A program made the translations under genes and the position numbers. Source: Corylus avellana (taxonomy: Eukaryota > Streptophyta > Magnoliopsida > Fagales > Betulaceae). Taken from it: a stretch of 64,000 nt of DNA. The notes beneath the pieces are model-generated. The model was not told the origin of the DNA. It worked only from the letters and a program-made list of their open reading frames with translations, and searched no databases. Where the stretch lies: NCBI RefSeq assembly GCF_901000735.1, contig NC_081542.1:42109064-42173063 (forward strand). The letters run 5' to 3'. Numbering within the stretch: the first letter of the stretch is position 1; each line of letters begins with the position of its first letter. Positions 1-12,900 of the stretch are shown here, in pieces.

Positions 1-33
1 TTCAAGAGTAAATTGATATGAAATACCAGGAAG

Positions 34-37
<4 letters not shown>

Positions 38-70
<33 letters not shown>
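38..70. repeat. (AT)n microsatellite
   Basis: Uninterrupted AT dinucleotide run. The corresponding run is at about 21532-21561 in copy 2. Confidence 0.95.
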
Positions 71-73
<3 letters not shown>

Positions 74-206
74 AGGCACAGTTCACGAAGTTCATGAAGT
101 TCTCGTGTCATTTGTCAAACCTTCACACCTTTTATATGAATATCACAATTTTCAGATTCAAATGATCAAGAAACTTAGTAAACAATCAGATTTTATTTTG
201 CAAGGA

Positions 207-1770
207 TCACCAAAAATAACTTCCTGGGTGACTGCATATATTTAATACCATTACATACCTCTCTGGGGGTAGCCCTACAGCTGTACAGATCAGTGTCCGC
301 AAATTGATTTGTGAGTGACAACCAAAAAATTCTACCCCTGGAAAATGAGAAAGATATTCATACCTAACTATATTGAGTTGAAACCTGAAAATAGTAAAAC
401 AATGGTAGAGAAAGGGAAAAGTGTACTGGTGAGAGTAATATTTCCCTCCAAGCCCCTCTTGCCGTTGCCCATAGTTTTCATATAGGGTAGACACCATTCA
501 CATAGAAATTAGCAGGATCTTCTCTCCATGTGGTATACTCCTTTGAATATCTCTCCTTAGCATCCACTGCCTCCAAATTCAGAATATGATTTAGTCTTAT
601 GTAAAAAGAACTAAAGAGAGAACATAAATCAAGGACCATTATAAATCTACAATTTAACTAAAGCAAGTTTCAAGCTAGCTAGAGATGACTAAATTCAATG
701 TGTAAGATATAAAGTAAATCAATTTAATAATGTCACTACGAATTAGATAAAGTTGCATCAAATACAGCTCTGAAGTTTTAGAACTCTCTGTATAAAAGGA
801 GACAGACCATTTTTCATGCCTTCAAGAAAAAATAGATGGGCTTCCTACAGTGAATCAACGAAAACAAGTGGTTCTTCCCTCCCTTGCCATATAACTTCAG
901 CAGTGGACTGCATTAAACACTTAGAGATAAAATTGGTCAAGTACTAAAAATCAGCACACTAAATTGTGTTAGTTGAACCTTAGCACGAGATATTGGACTT
1001 GAAAAGTGTTGATCAAATATTTGCCAAGGCTTTTCTGCACCTCTCACTCCAGTTTCTGTTAGGATTGATAAGTTTGAGCTTCCTTGAATGTAAATATAGC
1101 AACCAAGTTAGTTGCTAGATACTCTAAAGAATGAAGTGGTTTTTTTTTTTTTTTTTACAAGTGTGGATCCAAGTGTTGCTTTTTACTACCACGTTATCCA
1201 GTTGTATGACAATTGTACATGAGTCTACTAAATAGCATTACCCTCAATATAATGATAATAGACAAGGTGAAGAGTGGGACTTGAACTTTTGTTCAACCAT
1301 AGAAGCCTTCAAGAAAAATGATTAACTAAGTTGGGTTAAATGGTTCTTTAAATCCTAATACAGTGAAAGAGAATAGCAACATAAACATTTGTATATAGTG
1401 AAAATCAATTTTAGCAGTTCAGGTACTTCTGTTTCTTGTCAACGAATGAAACTGAAAATACTTCATTTTTTAATGCGCATAACTTTGAAATTTTTTTTTT
1501 TTTTTTTTTCATTCTAACATGATTATAGGATAATGCTGAAACATAAGAGAAGATGGATAAAGATTTTAAAAAAGCAGAGGAGGAACACACCTGAACTTTA
1601 CTCTCTTCATTCCAAGAGCTATGGCCGTGCCTCACAAGAGTTACCTTCTTAGACGACGACAATGACTGATTGGAAAGTGATGTCGTTGCTCTTTCAAAAT
1701 CAAATGCACCACCAGTCATAGAACCATCATTTTGGAATTTCTTTGTCGTAAAATGCGTCATTGGAATCAA
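207..1770 (-). pseudogene. 2-carboxy-D-arabinitol-1-phosphatase-like pseudogene, copy 1
   Basis: Decayed multi-exon histidine-phosphatase gene. In order on the minus strand: 1591-1770 encodes KKVTLVRHGHSSWNEESKVQ, with the RHG phosphohistidine motif, and ends in a CAG|GTGTG donor; about 1024-1089 encodes SSNLSILTETGV; about 795-910 encodes STAEVIWQGREEP and then EAHLFFLEGM; about 490-585 encodes WREDPANFYVNGVYP; about 220-345 encodes LRTLICTAVGLPPERY. These match, from memory, plant chloroplast CA1P phosphatase, which removes phosphate from the Rubisco inhibitor 2-carboxyarabinitol 1-phosphate. In-frame stops (TAG before EAHLFF, TGA after GVYP) and the absence of a recognisable transit-peptide exon mark it as dead. 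Both stops are also in copy 2, so it died before the duplication. It lies downstream of the F-box gene on the same strand. Confidence 0.8.
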
Positions 1771-3437
1771 CTACAAATTTGATCAAATATATGCAAGCAC
1801 CTTGCGGATTTCTTAGAGCAACTGAACGCTTGATATACATTCTAGTTGATATACGTTCAGTTCATATATTAGATCACAAGATTATCTCATAAGAAAGATT
1901 TACTATTGATAATTTGTAATTAGCAGACACTGCGCAAACTGGGTTCAGGCATATCATTAGATTCATACCATCATAACTCTACAACTTTGGGAATCTAAAA
2001 TAATGGAATCCCTAGAAACAATTCAATACCCCTATAGATAATGATTCAAACAATGATATCTATCCATTCTCCAAATGCCAAGGCAACACAACTAAAACAA
2101 CAATACATTTAGCAGATGGACAGAATATGCTTCAAAGTATCTTGACAAAAGGGCAATATGCTTGCTTAACAGCCTGGCTTTATGCACCAAAGATCTATGA
2201 ACCTCCTACTTCCTATTTGTAACGCAGAGTAAAGTGACAACCCAATTTTAAGTAAAATTGTACATCAACAGCGCATTCTCTCTTAGACAAACAGGCACAA
2301 AAAATTAGCTATAGCTGTTCACAATGGCCAGCAAATGATCATCGAGTAAAATAAATACAACTATTTTCACTTTCAACTTCCTTAAAAATATATATATATA
2401 TTGGGACAATAACAAGTTTAGCACTTTTATCAGTTTCAAATCAATAAGGAATTTCTTTCAACCTATAGGCAGTTAATTTCCATCTCTACGGAGGACTCAA
2501 GCAGCCAATTTTTATGCAAAACTAATCTCAAAGAGCTCCTATCAGTGAAGAATTTCAGAGAGCTTCTTGCTATTTTTGACTGAAATTATTACTATTAAAA
2601 AAAAAAAAAAAAAAATGTCAAAGTCAGAATTAAGACATTTTATTTACTTTCAAACAATTGAACTCTTTGGACCCATCAGGCCATCACTGTTCCGAATTTG
2701 CCCAAAAAGTTTGTTTTTTCAACCAGCTGAACAATCTTTTATAGCAACCTGCATTACCTATTACACTTAAAGCATCTATGTTGCCTTAAAAGCTTAACAA
2801 CCCTTATCAACTTTTACTTCATATAGTTCACGGACAAAATTTCTGTTTGTAAAACAAGGTAGCCATAAGCCTTTTCGAAGTGAAATTTCAAATTTTCAAA
2901 TATAAACCCAAATAAGTGTTATCATTAACAAACCAAAATACTTTTAGGCATTGGATTTTATGAAAATAGGGGAAGACTGAAGAAAAAAAAAAAAAAACAT
3001 TGATTATCAGGTTCAAATGTGCTATGTCATTTTTTTATGAAATCAAAGAGCTCAATTTTGAAAATTATGTCCACTGGTCCCATCAACCATACTTTAAGTA
3101 CCAAAACCTCTTCAAGAGTAAATTGCTATGAAGTAGCTAGAAAGAAATATCAATATATATATATAAACGAAACACTAAACTTATGGGATGGTGAAAAGAT
3201 AATTCCTCATGATAGTTAAAATAAAGATGGTGTGAAGAACCCTCGTACAACTGCTTATTTAACCATGAAAATCTTTCAGGGGGGGGGGGGTTTGTTAAAT
3301 GTAAGTGTATAAATACTTGAGAAAGACAACTTTGACAAGAATAAGCATAATATATTATCTCAGCACATATATGCTGCCTGAAACACAATTGGAACAGATA
3401 TAGAAACATGGGCCCTCAAGCATTGTCAACAATTGCC
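1771..3437. other. Intergenic, no gene seen
   Basis: AT-rich spacer between the phosphatase pseudogene and the F-box gene. It contains poly-A runs near 2597 and 2982, a short AT run near 2390 and an 11-G run near 3281. The part from about 3010 to 3150 has a diverged relative at 21380-21530, at the left junction of copy 2. Confidence 0.8.
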
Positions 3438-4580
3438 CTACTCTTCAAATTCATTTCCTCCCTTGACAGAAACTAGGGTCTCCATGTAGGTAACCAATTG
3501 CATCGAGTCTCTGTCTCCATGAATTTGGAGATCAGTCATTTGTTTGGTAGAGGGGTCATACAAGACCAGTTGTCCACCATTTTTATTCCAGAACATGATG
3601 TCATTCTTCCAAAATCCTAATGGTCGGCACATGTCACCTGCAGACGGTTCAATAGTAAAAAGCCTAGTCCAGGAGTCCTCAACACCAACTTTAAGCAACA
3701 ACCATATATCATACTGCCATTCTTCATCAACCGGCCTTTGAGCAACCATGGCAATCGATTCATTCAACACGAAAAGCGCTTCCCCAAAAGCATTATCAGG
3801 AAGTGGTGTTTTTAGGAATACCTCATCGCTCATGTCAAATGACAAAACAAATAAGTCCCGCATATGAATATGATCAACATATGCCAGCCAAGAACCCATC
3901 CCAGTGGTGTATGTCATCGGACCATGATGATCTTCAAAAATAAAACATGGGGGTCCATCAACTTTTCTCCAAGAATCGGTGCCTAAGCTGTATACCTCTT
4001 TTTGGTATATGATGTCCTGAACGTCTTGTGAAAAATAGCCGAAAGTGGGTTCATACATACTAACAAAGTTGATTATCTTGTAGTCATTAGTTTTGGCATC
4101 AAAACCAAATCCCGTACCTTGAATATGGGTGCAATAGCCAGCGGGGGCGAAGAGGGGCAGGTTTGATTCGGGGACAACCTTTGTTTCTTTAGTTGTAGGG
4201 TTCCATATAACAACATTCAATGTATCGTAAGCATGGAGACAAACGAGACCATTGCAAGAACCCACCACACAAATACAAAACTTCTCGCCGTTCTCAAAAT
4301 ACGTTCGAGGTAGAGGATGTGTAAGGGATATTTGGAGTTCTTCATAAGAAATGGTGGATATAACATAATAGTCCATTGTTTTGTTGAACGTATTAAGGAG
4401 AATGTGGGTGTTGCTGTTCTTGTTGTGTAGGAGGTGTTTTCTTACGAAGTTATGGTGTGTGATGAGAGCGTACCAGGATTTGCAGACGCACTTGAAACGC
4501 AAGAGAGAGACGACCGGAAGCCATAGCAGAATCTGCGTCACCAAGTCTTCAGGCAATTCGTTGGCCATCATCATCATCAT
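3438..4580 (-). CDS. F-box/FBA protein, SLF/SFB-like, copy 1
   Basis: Intact intronless 380-residue ORF, the usual size and structure of S-locus F-box proteins. Residues 8-48 form the F-box (LPEDLVTQILLWLPVVSLLR, then FKCVCKSWYALI), which binds Skp1 in an SCF ubiquitin ligase. The rest is an F-box-associated domain with typical landmarks: SCNGLVCL (108-115), WNPTTKET (126-133), GFGFD (157-161), EVYSLGTDSWR (195-205), LSFDM (246-250), SWTRLFTI (303-310), PLGFWKND (320-327), LVLYDPSTK (338-346). The start is a run of five ATG codons; which is used cannot be decided. In S-RNase systems such proteins recognise non-self S-RNase in pollen. This family is also large outside S-loci, so that role is inferred from the T2 RNase at 60 kb. 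It differs from the second copy only at H43 and K67. Confidence 0.9.
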   Translation of the reverse strand: MMMMMANELPEDLVTQILLWLPVVSLLRFKCVCKSWYALITHHNFVRKHLLHNKNSNTHILLNTFNKTMDYYVISTISYEELQISLTHPLPRTYFENGEKFCICVVGSCNGLVCLHAYDTLNVVIWNPTTKETKVVPESNLPLFAPAGYCTHIQGTGFGFDAKTNDYKIINFVSMYEPTFGYFSQDVQDIIYQKEVYSLGTDSWRKVDGPPCFIFEDHHGPMTYTTGMGSWLAYVDHIHMRDLFVLSFDMSDEVFLKTPLPDNAFGEALFVLNESIAMVAQRPVDEEWQYDIWLLLKVGVEDSWTRLFTIEPSAGDMCRPLGFWKNDIMFWNKNGGQLVLYDPSTKQMTDLQIHGDRDSMQLVTYMETLVSVKGGNEFEE

Positions 4581-4681
4581 CGAGTAATGGGTACGTGTGT
4601 TGCTTGGTTAGGGAAAGCAGAGATGATTCGCAAGGAGGGACACGAAATGTAAAAGAGAGATTGAAGTTCAACATTTGCCCA

Positions 4682-4756
4682 TTTGGTCTTGGGCTTGGGA
4701 TTGGGATTGGGATTGGGATTAGGCTTGGGCTTGGGCTTGGGCTTGAGCTTGAGCAG
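4682..4756. repeat. Hexamer repeat GGGATT/GGGCTT upstream of F-box copy 1
   Basis: About twelve tandem hexamers 100-175 bp upstream of the F-box start. On the gene's strand they read AAGCCC/AATCCC. The equivalent tract in copy 2 is shorter. It lies in the likely promoter or 5' leader. Confidence 0.85.
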
Positions 4757-5181
4757 ATTCGTATAAAATTTCTGTTAAATGAATTAGAAAAACTAAAGCC
4801 CACAAAAAGGCAAATGCCCGTAACCACTACTTACTTCATCCAAACCCATAAGGCTGTTATAATTTGGGCTTGGAAAGATTAGTATGGATGATGGAGTAGT
4901 ATATATTTGGCGACACATGCAGCAACATAAGGTCGTTATAATTTGACATTAGCATGTGTTAGCCTCCTCTCTTGGCCTGAATAACTTTATTTTCTACTTG
5001 GAATTTTCTCAATAATAATATGCATATACTGTCAGGCTTTTGATGAATAATCTCTCGTTGACATCAATCAATTCCTTTTTGTTTTTGTTTTGTTTGTTTT
5101 GTTTATCCAACCCCAATTAATTACGTAATTGACGTAACAACCACATTCAAATAATTAGGAAATTGGATAACACCAAAACTT

Positions 5182-6442
5182 ATTTTGAAAGGAAAAACAT
5201 TCCATACTCATTCATTGATAAAAGGTTGCGAGCAAGAGCTTTTTACAAACAGAGCAAAAAACTCTGAAGCAAATCATAGGCGAAGCTAAAGTTACAGTCA
5301 TCAACCAATTAGGCCAAACAAAGGCAATAACATTAGCTAACCCATGACTATTCATCAGGTTTAAGATTAGATCTGCACCAAATAGACACCATCTAATGCA
5401 TATGTAACGCTTATTCCTCGGCCCTGAGAGCAAAGAACCCCCATGCCGAAACTTATCCTCCTCAACCCAACAGCCAGGATAACGTTCACATCCACAACCC
5501 AAAGGTCTAGACCAAAAGCAAAAGTGGCAGATCATAGAAGGAGGACAGAGCCTTATTACAAACAAAAAAATAGGAAAGAAAAAACATACAAGGAAATAAA
5601 ATAGGAAAGTAAAAAACAAATACATGGAAAACGGAAATACAACAAAAGGAAGCCCACAATACAGGGAAAATAACAAGAGAAGCACACAAAGCTGATAACA
5701 GCAGCCGAAAGAAGGCTGATCGCGTACTGCCCAGAAACCGACGTGGAGGGTGGTGTTAGAAGCTCATTGCGAGGGACGTGTGAAAAGACCTGGCAGCTAA
5801 TAGTGGACGGCAAAGCAGACGCGGAGGAGATCAGCAACACACTCAAAGAAACTGAGGGGAGAGTTTAAGTGAATCCCCCAAGAGCGGCACCTACAAAGTG
5901 TGCTAAACAAGCAAAAACAACAAGAAACAAACACAGACACAACGAGAAACAAACGGCAAACAACAGGCAAAAACAAGAAAGGAAAAAAGCCACCAAAACA
6001 AAACATAAACAAATCACAGCCGGAGTGATGAATCCAATGCGAAAGGTGGGATGGATACTGACGGATCCAGAGAACGGGAAGGTGGGGCACACGTCGAGGT
6101 GGGTCAGACAGAGGAAGGGAGATCAAGCTAAGGCAAGCCGATCCAAAGCCAAGCCCGACCCAGACAAGGCACGATAGAGACAGATGGTGGTGGAAAAAGA
6201 CGGCACAGTGGAGAACGGCTATGCGGGCACAATGGCGAAGGGAGAAGGGCAAAACGCCAGAGAATAGAAGAAAAAGGAAAAAAAGGAGCGGCATAGAAAG
6301 AAGAAAACCGCACAAGTTGAAGGGGGCAAGGGGAGGAGGGAGGCATCCAACGACCGTCCCTCCTCCCCAAACCTGGGTTTACCTTACCTATGCGGCGCTC
6401 TAGAAAAAGAGCTAGGGTTTGGGAGAGAAGGAATAGGGTTTT
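5182..6442 (-). mobile_element. Non-coding retroposon family, copy in duplicate 1
   Basis: A 1.26-kb insertion flanked by the direct repeat ACCAAAACTT (5172-5181 and 6443-6452). On the minus strand it begins with a pyrimidine-rich segment containing AAACCCTAG, runs through T-rich low-complexity DNA and ends with ATGAATGAGTATGGAATG, a T/C tract and a short A run. That 3' end resembles the 3' ends of the LINEs in this window. The long ORFs here are low-complexity (F/C/L-rich) and not shared between copies, so I do not call genes. Relatives: 26662-27930, 14631-15691, 52713-52949. Confidence 0.7.
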
Positions 6443-6452
6443 ACCAAAACTT

Positions 6453-7165
6453 TTAAATATTAATATAAAAGAGAGCCCCTTCTATCTACACATGTTGTAA
6501 AACTAACTTTTACAATCTCCAATCAAAATTTGACACATAACTTCAAAACACAAAATGAAATAGAAGTAAAAACAACGTATCTTTAAACCAAATCAATTGA
6601 TCCACCAAACTTTTTCATTTTTTTCCATCCATTCTAACTTCATGCCTAAACCAAATCAATTGTTTCTTCTTTCTTTTTGCTCGTGTCAACTTTATATTGA
6701 ATGTTGTAAAAGTGTCATTTTACACATCCTGAATAAAGTTATTCTCAAAATATAATACTAATTCACTTGTGTAGAATTAGTATGCTTCCTAATTCATGGT
6801 GTGGTACTCAAAATAAAACCATGTACAACAAATTTCGTGCTCCCAAATAAGTTTTTTATTTTTGTAAAAAAAAAAAAAGATTAACTGCATAATTTGAATA
6901 AGATAATTTAATTACATCAAGGTTTGAGGATATATAAACAATCAACATTATGGTCTATATGAAGAAATGAAATTTCACTCAATTGCTATTACCATTATTA
7001 CAAACAAAGCTTTTTGTTTTTTATCTTTCACTCATCTTTTGTTCATTCTCATACAAGAGATTGATAAATCTACCATTGAATATGTAGGATCACATGTATA
7101 TCACATAAATTCAAAGGTAAATTTACAATAAAAAAAAATATATGAATAAAAGATAAATGGTTAAT
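6453..7165. other. Intergenic, no gene seen
   Basis: AT-rich spacer between the retroposon and the decayed LINE, present also in copy 2 (27941-28690). No ORF, RNA gene or clear repeat seen. Confidence 0.7.
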
Positions 7166-7306
7166 TAACAACAATCTCGTGTCTCTCTTCTCTCTAAGCT
7201 CTTTGCTAGGGTTTACAAAGGTAGAGTTTCTTCTTGAACCTTTTATAAGGGAGAGCTAGGGTGAGTTTTTGACTTTTTTTTCGAAGGGTACGTTCATACA
7301 GGAGGT

Positions 7307-8884
7307 ATGGGGAACATAGCTGAAGATCTGATGAATTTGTGGGGAAAGTTTTCGTTGTTGGAGTAGGAAAGCACAAGGATTGAGATACAGGAGAATGTAT
7401 ACAATCCAATAGTGCAGTAGGGTTTAACTTGCCTGGTGGGAAAACTACTGTCGGATAGGCACATTAGCAAGGAGATTCTCAGAACTCCTTTGATACGTGC
7501 ATGGAGGCCAGCGGGGAGGGTTTTGTTTAAAGACTTGGGGGGCCTAATCTCTACCTCATTGAATTTGAGCTTGAATGGGATAAGTCTAGGATTATGGAGG
7601 GTCGTCCATGGACCTTTGATGGAAATCTCGTATCTCTGTCAGAGTTTGACAGTCTCACGCCTCCCACGGAGTTGGACTTTAATAAAGCAGCCTTTTGGGT
7701 GAAAATGTTTAACCAACCTCTTGCCTGCATGGGAAATGAGGTGGGGTTTCAAATTGGATCAACAGTTGGCGAGGTGGAGGACGTCAACGTTCTGAATGAT
7801 GGTATCGATTTGGGAGAATACCTGCAGGTGAGGATTATCCTAGATTCATCAAAATTGCTATCACGAGGACGAGTTTTGAAGTCGAAAGACAAAAGGATTT
7901 GGGTAGCTTTTCAGTAAGAAAAAGATCCCAAAATATTGCTTCACTTGTGGTGTGATACGATATGGAAGTAAGGGGTGCAGAAAGCTGGGAGGATGTACGC
8001 TTCAAGGGGCGGAGAGTGAGATGGAGTTCGGCCTTTGGCTCAGGGCAACTTCACCAAATCGTAGACATGGTTATGGTGGAGGACGTCCAAGAAATTCTAA
8101 GGCGGATAGGACACATGATGCAAGTTTTTCTGATGGAGGAACAAGCCACACCTCCAATAGTGGCTAGAGTGGAGATGGCAGAGGTATGGAGGAGGGTTAA
8201 GGCGGAGGGCAGCCAGACTTAGAGGAGTCAACTCCGCAGGGAGAGGTTGGTCATTTTTCGATGAGACCGCTGACCACGCTAGAAAAGGAAAAACCTAGTT
8301 ATGGCAACCAAGTCATGGGATCTGCTAGGAAGTCATGTCGGATTGGGATTTTTAAGGCTCCCCAAATCTTGGGATTGGAGAAAAAATCAAGGGATTCTAA
8401 TCGTAGTAGTGATTCCCGAGCATTTATAGTAGAGGAGGTGCAAGGAAATTTACAAAAAGAAAGAGGATCAAATGTGAATGTAGGTCAATGGGATGCATTA
8501 AAGGAGAAGATGGTATGGGGGACAGCTGGGATAGATTACGTAGGGAGGCTTCAAAACAATATCGCAAACTATTTCAATGACATGGAAGGCTCCTCCAACA
8601 GTTTTCCGCCAACTATCTTCCTAAACAAGAAAGGGATGAGTTTGGCTAAAGAGAAAGGAGAAGAAAGGGGAGTACGGGAACTAAGGCTCCAAAGGAGGTA
8701 AGGGGGCAGCATCAGTACTGGAAACGGGTGTGTCGTTAGGGGACTAAAGGGGAGGAAAGGAGTGGAAGTGATGTTATTTTGGGGGGCTGACAATGGGAAG
8801 AGAGGAAAAGCAACTGCACCGGAGTACATCTCCACAACAACAACTATGGCAGAGGCTTGAACACAGCCCCGTCGTGATCAATGA
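7307..8884 (+). pseudogene. LINE A ORF1 remnant
   Basis: Begins with an ATG giving MGNIAEDLMNLWGKFSLLE and then a TAG; copy 2 reads GAG GAA there and is open. Later pieces include RPWTFDGNLVSLSEFD and FWVKMFNQPLACMG, the DUF4283-type core of plant L1 ORF1 proteins, which bind RNA. Frame changes are needed several times. The reading frame ends in a TGA overlapping the ATG of ORF2 (ATGA at 8881-8884), the same arrangement as in the intact LINE at 58029. Confidence 0.7.
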
Positions 8885-11800
8885 GTGCCCTATGTTGGAA
8901 CTGTTAGGGGCTTGGGAACCCCGATATGATTCGAGACCTTTGCCAGATGGTAAGGGAGAAGAAACCCCTTTTGATTTTTCTCATGGAAACCAAAATGACG
9001 AATTAAAAAAAAATTGAATTTTTGCAAATAAAGTTGGGCTTTAATCAAATGTTTGCAGTGGATAGTGTAGGACGTAGTGGAGGTTCAATGCTACTTTGGC
9101 AGGACGAATTTCAGGTTACCATTCAAAATTTTAGCTGTAGACATATAAATGCTGTTATCACAAGACAGATTGATGGGGGTGGAGTGGAAATTTTCAGGTT
9201 TCTATGGTCATCCCGAAGTAGCAAAACGAAGGGAAGCATGGGCCTTATTGCAACATCTTGCATTATTACCCCCAATGCCATGGCTATGCATGGGTGACTT
9301 TAATGAAATTATCAATCTAATTGAAAAATGGGGGGTGGCGTCAAGAGCTAGAAGCCTTATGGAGGATTTTTAGGGAGCACTTCTTGATTGTCAACTAAGT
9401 GACTTGGGTTTTGAGGCCCAAAATTTACATGGATTAATGGGAGGCAAGGTAGAGCTTTCACAAAGGAAAGATTGGATAGGGCTTTAGCAAATGAAGAATG
9501 GTGCAATTTATTCCTGGAGGTTGAACTCCTAGTTTTGGCGCGGCGAAGTTCTGACCACAATCCCTTATTTATTTATTTTGGCTCTTTGAATGGGAATAGG
9601 AGACCTTCAACAAGGCAGTTTCAGTTTAAGGCCAAATGGGCAAAGTTGGAGGCCTTTCAAGAGACCATTACACAAGTATGGAGGGCAAAAAAGTCTGGGG
9701 AAAATCCATGATCAACCGTGAAGAGGAATCTATCTTCTTGCCAAAGATCTCTTAAAGTTTGAGTGCGGAAAATAGTGCAATCCAATGAGAAAATTATTAG
9801 TAGGAAATCAAAAAAGCTAGAAGAGAGACAAGCTGCACCAAGAACGCCGGACCTCCAAGCTGAGCATTCTCTCCAAAAGGAGATACATGTATTGTTGGAA
9901 CAAGAGGATTTGAAGTGGAGCCAACAAGCTAAGGTGGAGTGGTTGAAAAATGGGGATCGGAATACTAAATATTACCATGCGTGTGTCAAACAACGCATGA
10001 GGAGGAACCATATCACTTCTATTAAAGATGCACAAGGACAAGATTGCACAACACCGAATGATATTAGGAAAGCCTTTGTGGATTTTTTCCAAAATCTTCT
10101 TACCTCTACCAAGCTGAAGGAGTTTGAGGAGTGTCTTCAAGGCCTTGACAGCACTGTGACGCCGGCCATGAATCAGAAGCTGATGTCAGCCTTTACGGCA
10201 ACTGAGGTGAAGATGGCACTAGATCAGATGGCTCCTATGAAGGCCTCGGGACCTGATGACTTTTCAGCTGATTTCTATCAACAAAATTGGGCAACTGTAG
10301 GCCCGGAGGTATGTCAAGCTATTTTAAATTTTTTGAATGGTGCTCATATGGATGGAACTATTAATGCAACTAATATTGTTCTTATTCCCTAGTCTAGAAA
10401 TGCTAGTCATGTATCAGATTTTAGGCCTATTAGCTAATAGGTTGAAAGGGATTCTCCCACATATTATCTCTTGCAATCAGAGTACTTTCATTCTAGGGCT
10501 GATTACCGATAATATTCTGGCAGCTTATGCGACTATGCATTCTATGCACACTAAAATGTGGAGTAAGGTGGGTTTTGTGGGCATAAAGCTAGATATAAGC
10601 AAGGCTTATCCTAGTGAACTAATTTAATTATGAATTGTATCCATACTGTTATTTATGGGATTGCGGTTAATGGCAGTCCAATGGGACATATTATACCTTC
10701 ACAGGGGTTGAGACAAGGAAATCCAATTTCACTATACTTGTTTTTCATATGTGTGGAGGCACTTAGTGCAATGTTGAGGAGGGTTGAAAATAGGGGTATT
10801 ATTACAAGAGTTCCCACTTCTAAGAACGGCCCCTAAATTAGTCACCTCTTCTTCGCAGATGTTAGCCTTTTGTTTTGTAAAGCAAATTTGGTGGAATGGA
10901 GGAGGCTCACAAAAATACTTTAGAAGTATGAGGAGGCTTCGGGGCAGAAACTAAATAAAGAGAAGACCTCTATTTTTTTCAGTCGCAATACAAGTGTTGA
11001 ACGAAAGGCAAAGATCTATCATTTATCAAGTCTCCCAACTTCTAACAGTTACAACAAATACCTCGGACTACCAACTCTTGTGGGAAAGTTTCGGGTGCAG
11101 GGCTTTAGAAGCATTAAAGATAGAGTGTGGAAATGTATTCATAATTGGACAGTCAAATTTCTCTCCCAAGCCGGAAAGGAGATTTTGTTGAAGGCGGTGG
11201 CCTAAGCCATCCCAACATATTGTATGAGCGTGTTCAAACTCCCAGGGGTGCTTTGTAAAGAAATAAATGGAATGATGGTAAAATTTTGGTAGGGGCATAA
11301 GGAGAATACCTCCAAGATTCATTGGATGAGTTAGGAATGGATGGGACTTTCAAAGTCAAGCGGAGGGTTGGGTTTGTGGTTTTTCATAGGGCCCTCTTAG
11401 AACAACAAGTATGGCACCTTTTGCAAAATCCAAATTCTCTAGTCTCAAAGATCTTTAAAGCATAATATTACTCCCATATGTCTATCTTGGAGGCAAGTGT
11501 GGGGAAGCGACCATCCTTTGCATGGAGGAGTATTCGCTCAGCAAAATCGGTAATTTCACATAGGCTTATTTGGAGAATTGGGGATGGCCATGATGTACGG
11601 GTTTGGGGGGACAAATGGATCCCACAACCAATTTCTTTTTCCATCCAGACTCATCGTTGGCTTTTGACAACACAAGCAAGGGTGATTGATCTCATTGATC
11701 AGGATACTAAAAGGTGGAATGGGCCGTTGGTAAAAAGCATTTTCTCAAAGGAAGAATCTAATCTCATTCTCCATATTCCTTTGAGCCCACTTTTCCCTAA

Positions 11801-12900
11801 GGATGCTTTAATTTGGAGATGCACTTCCAATGGAGACTTTACCGTTCGGAGTGCTTACCACATGGAGATGGAGTTTGCATCAATGAGTGGGTGTGAAAGT
11901 TCTGGGCAATCTACAGGGAGCACAGTGTGGAAAGTGTGTTGGAATCTTAGGGTTCCCAATGTTATTAAAATGTTTCTTTGGAGGGCTTGTCATAACCTCC
12001 TCCCCACCAAAGCCAATCTTTTTAAAAGGGAGGTAGTGGATACTAATACTTGCTTGATATGTGAGAACAGGGAAGAGACAGTAGAGCATGCACTTTGGAG
12101 TTGTCCAGCTGCCCAAGATGTGTGGGGAGGTAGCACTATGAAGTTGCAAAAAAGGGTGTGTGGGGATAATTTTTTCATCATTGTCTTAGAAGAGGTAATA
12201 GAGATGTGGTCAGAAGGCTGTAGAACTTTTTGCTGTCACGGCTAGACAGATTTGGTTGAAAAGGAACTCGGTCCTACATGGTGGAATTTTCCTGCACCCC
12301 AACCAGGTGGCACTAAATGCTTGTAAATCCTTGGAAGAGTTTAGGCAGACAAATGTAATTCGAAGTGAACAACTTGAGCCCATGGATTTGGTGGTGAGTA
12401 AAGTATGAAAGCCACCGCCTTTGCATCAGACCAAGATTAACTGGGACGCAGCAGTGGCAAAGACGAAGGGCTGTGTGGGCATGGGAATTATTGCCGGAGA
12501 CTGTTTGGGCAAGGTTCGAGTAGCTAGGAGCATTACAGTTCAACAAATATTGGACACAACGGTGACAGAAGTGATGGTTGGACTTTATGCTATGCTACTA
12601 GGAAGAGAACTTGGAGGTAAGGGTCTTATCTTAGAAGGAGATGCCATGCAAGTTGTAAGTGCTGTCAACCTGAAGAGTTCTTGCCGAAGCACATATGGCC
12701 ACTTTGTGGACGATATTTAGGCTGGTTTACGGACGATGGGCAACTCTTGCATACAACATATTCCAAGGGATGCCAATTATGCCTCTCATGGGTTATCTCA
12801 AGAAGCTACCAAGCATGTCATAGATTCTACATGAAAGGAAGAAATTCCGCCATGTATCTATGGTATTGTGTGGAGAGAGGAAGTTATTCCATCTCCATGA
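8881..12900 (+). pseudogene. LINE A ORF2 remnant (endonuclease, RT, RNase H)
   Basis: Starts MSALCWNC. The APE-type endonuclease is seen as METKMTN-like and CMGDFNEIINL pieces. The RT region (about 9763-11200) has EWLKNGDRNTKYYHACVKQR and GLRQGNPISLYLF, and FFADVSLLFC where the catalytic motif should be FADD, so the active site is lost. A TAG follows TTTTGG at 11290-11292, the position where the other LINEs here also have TAG. The downstream part (11478-12245) holds WRIGDGHDVRVWGDKWIP and a Cys/His segment ending in CPAAQDVWGG. The RNase H core is at about 12421-12830 (INWDAAVAK, LEGDAMQVVSAVN). Multiple stops and frameshifts make it non-functional. Confidence 0.8.

Noticed and set aside
1411..1770. 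Intact histidine-phosphatase gene
   Set aside because: Only one exon is open. Other exon pieces carry in-frame stops in both duplicate copies.
3544..3741. Plus-strand ORF inside the F-box gene (also 25037-25234, 4381-4587, 25874-26080)
   Set aside because: Antisense shadow of a clear coding sequence. A related frame in the 18.9-kb relic only reflects F-box similarity.
5212..6403. Several long minus- and plus-strand ORFs rich in F/C/L or K/R
   Set aside because: Lie wholly in a low-complexity retroposon, overlap one another in different frames and are not conserved with the 26.7-kb and 14.6-kb copies.
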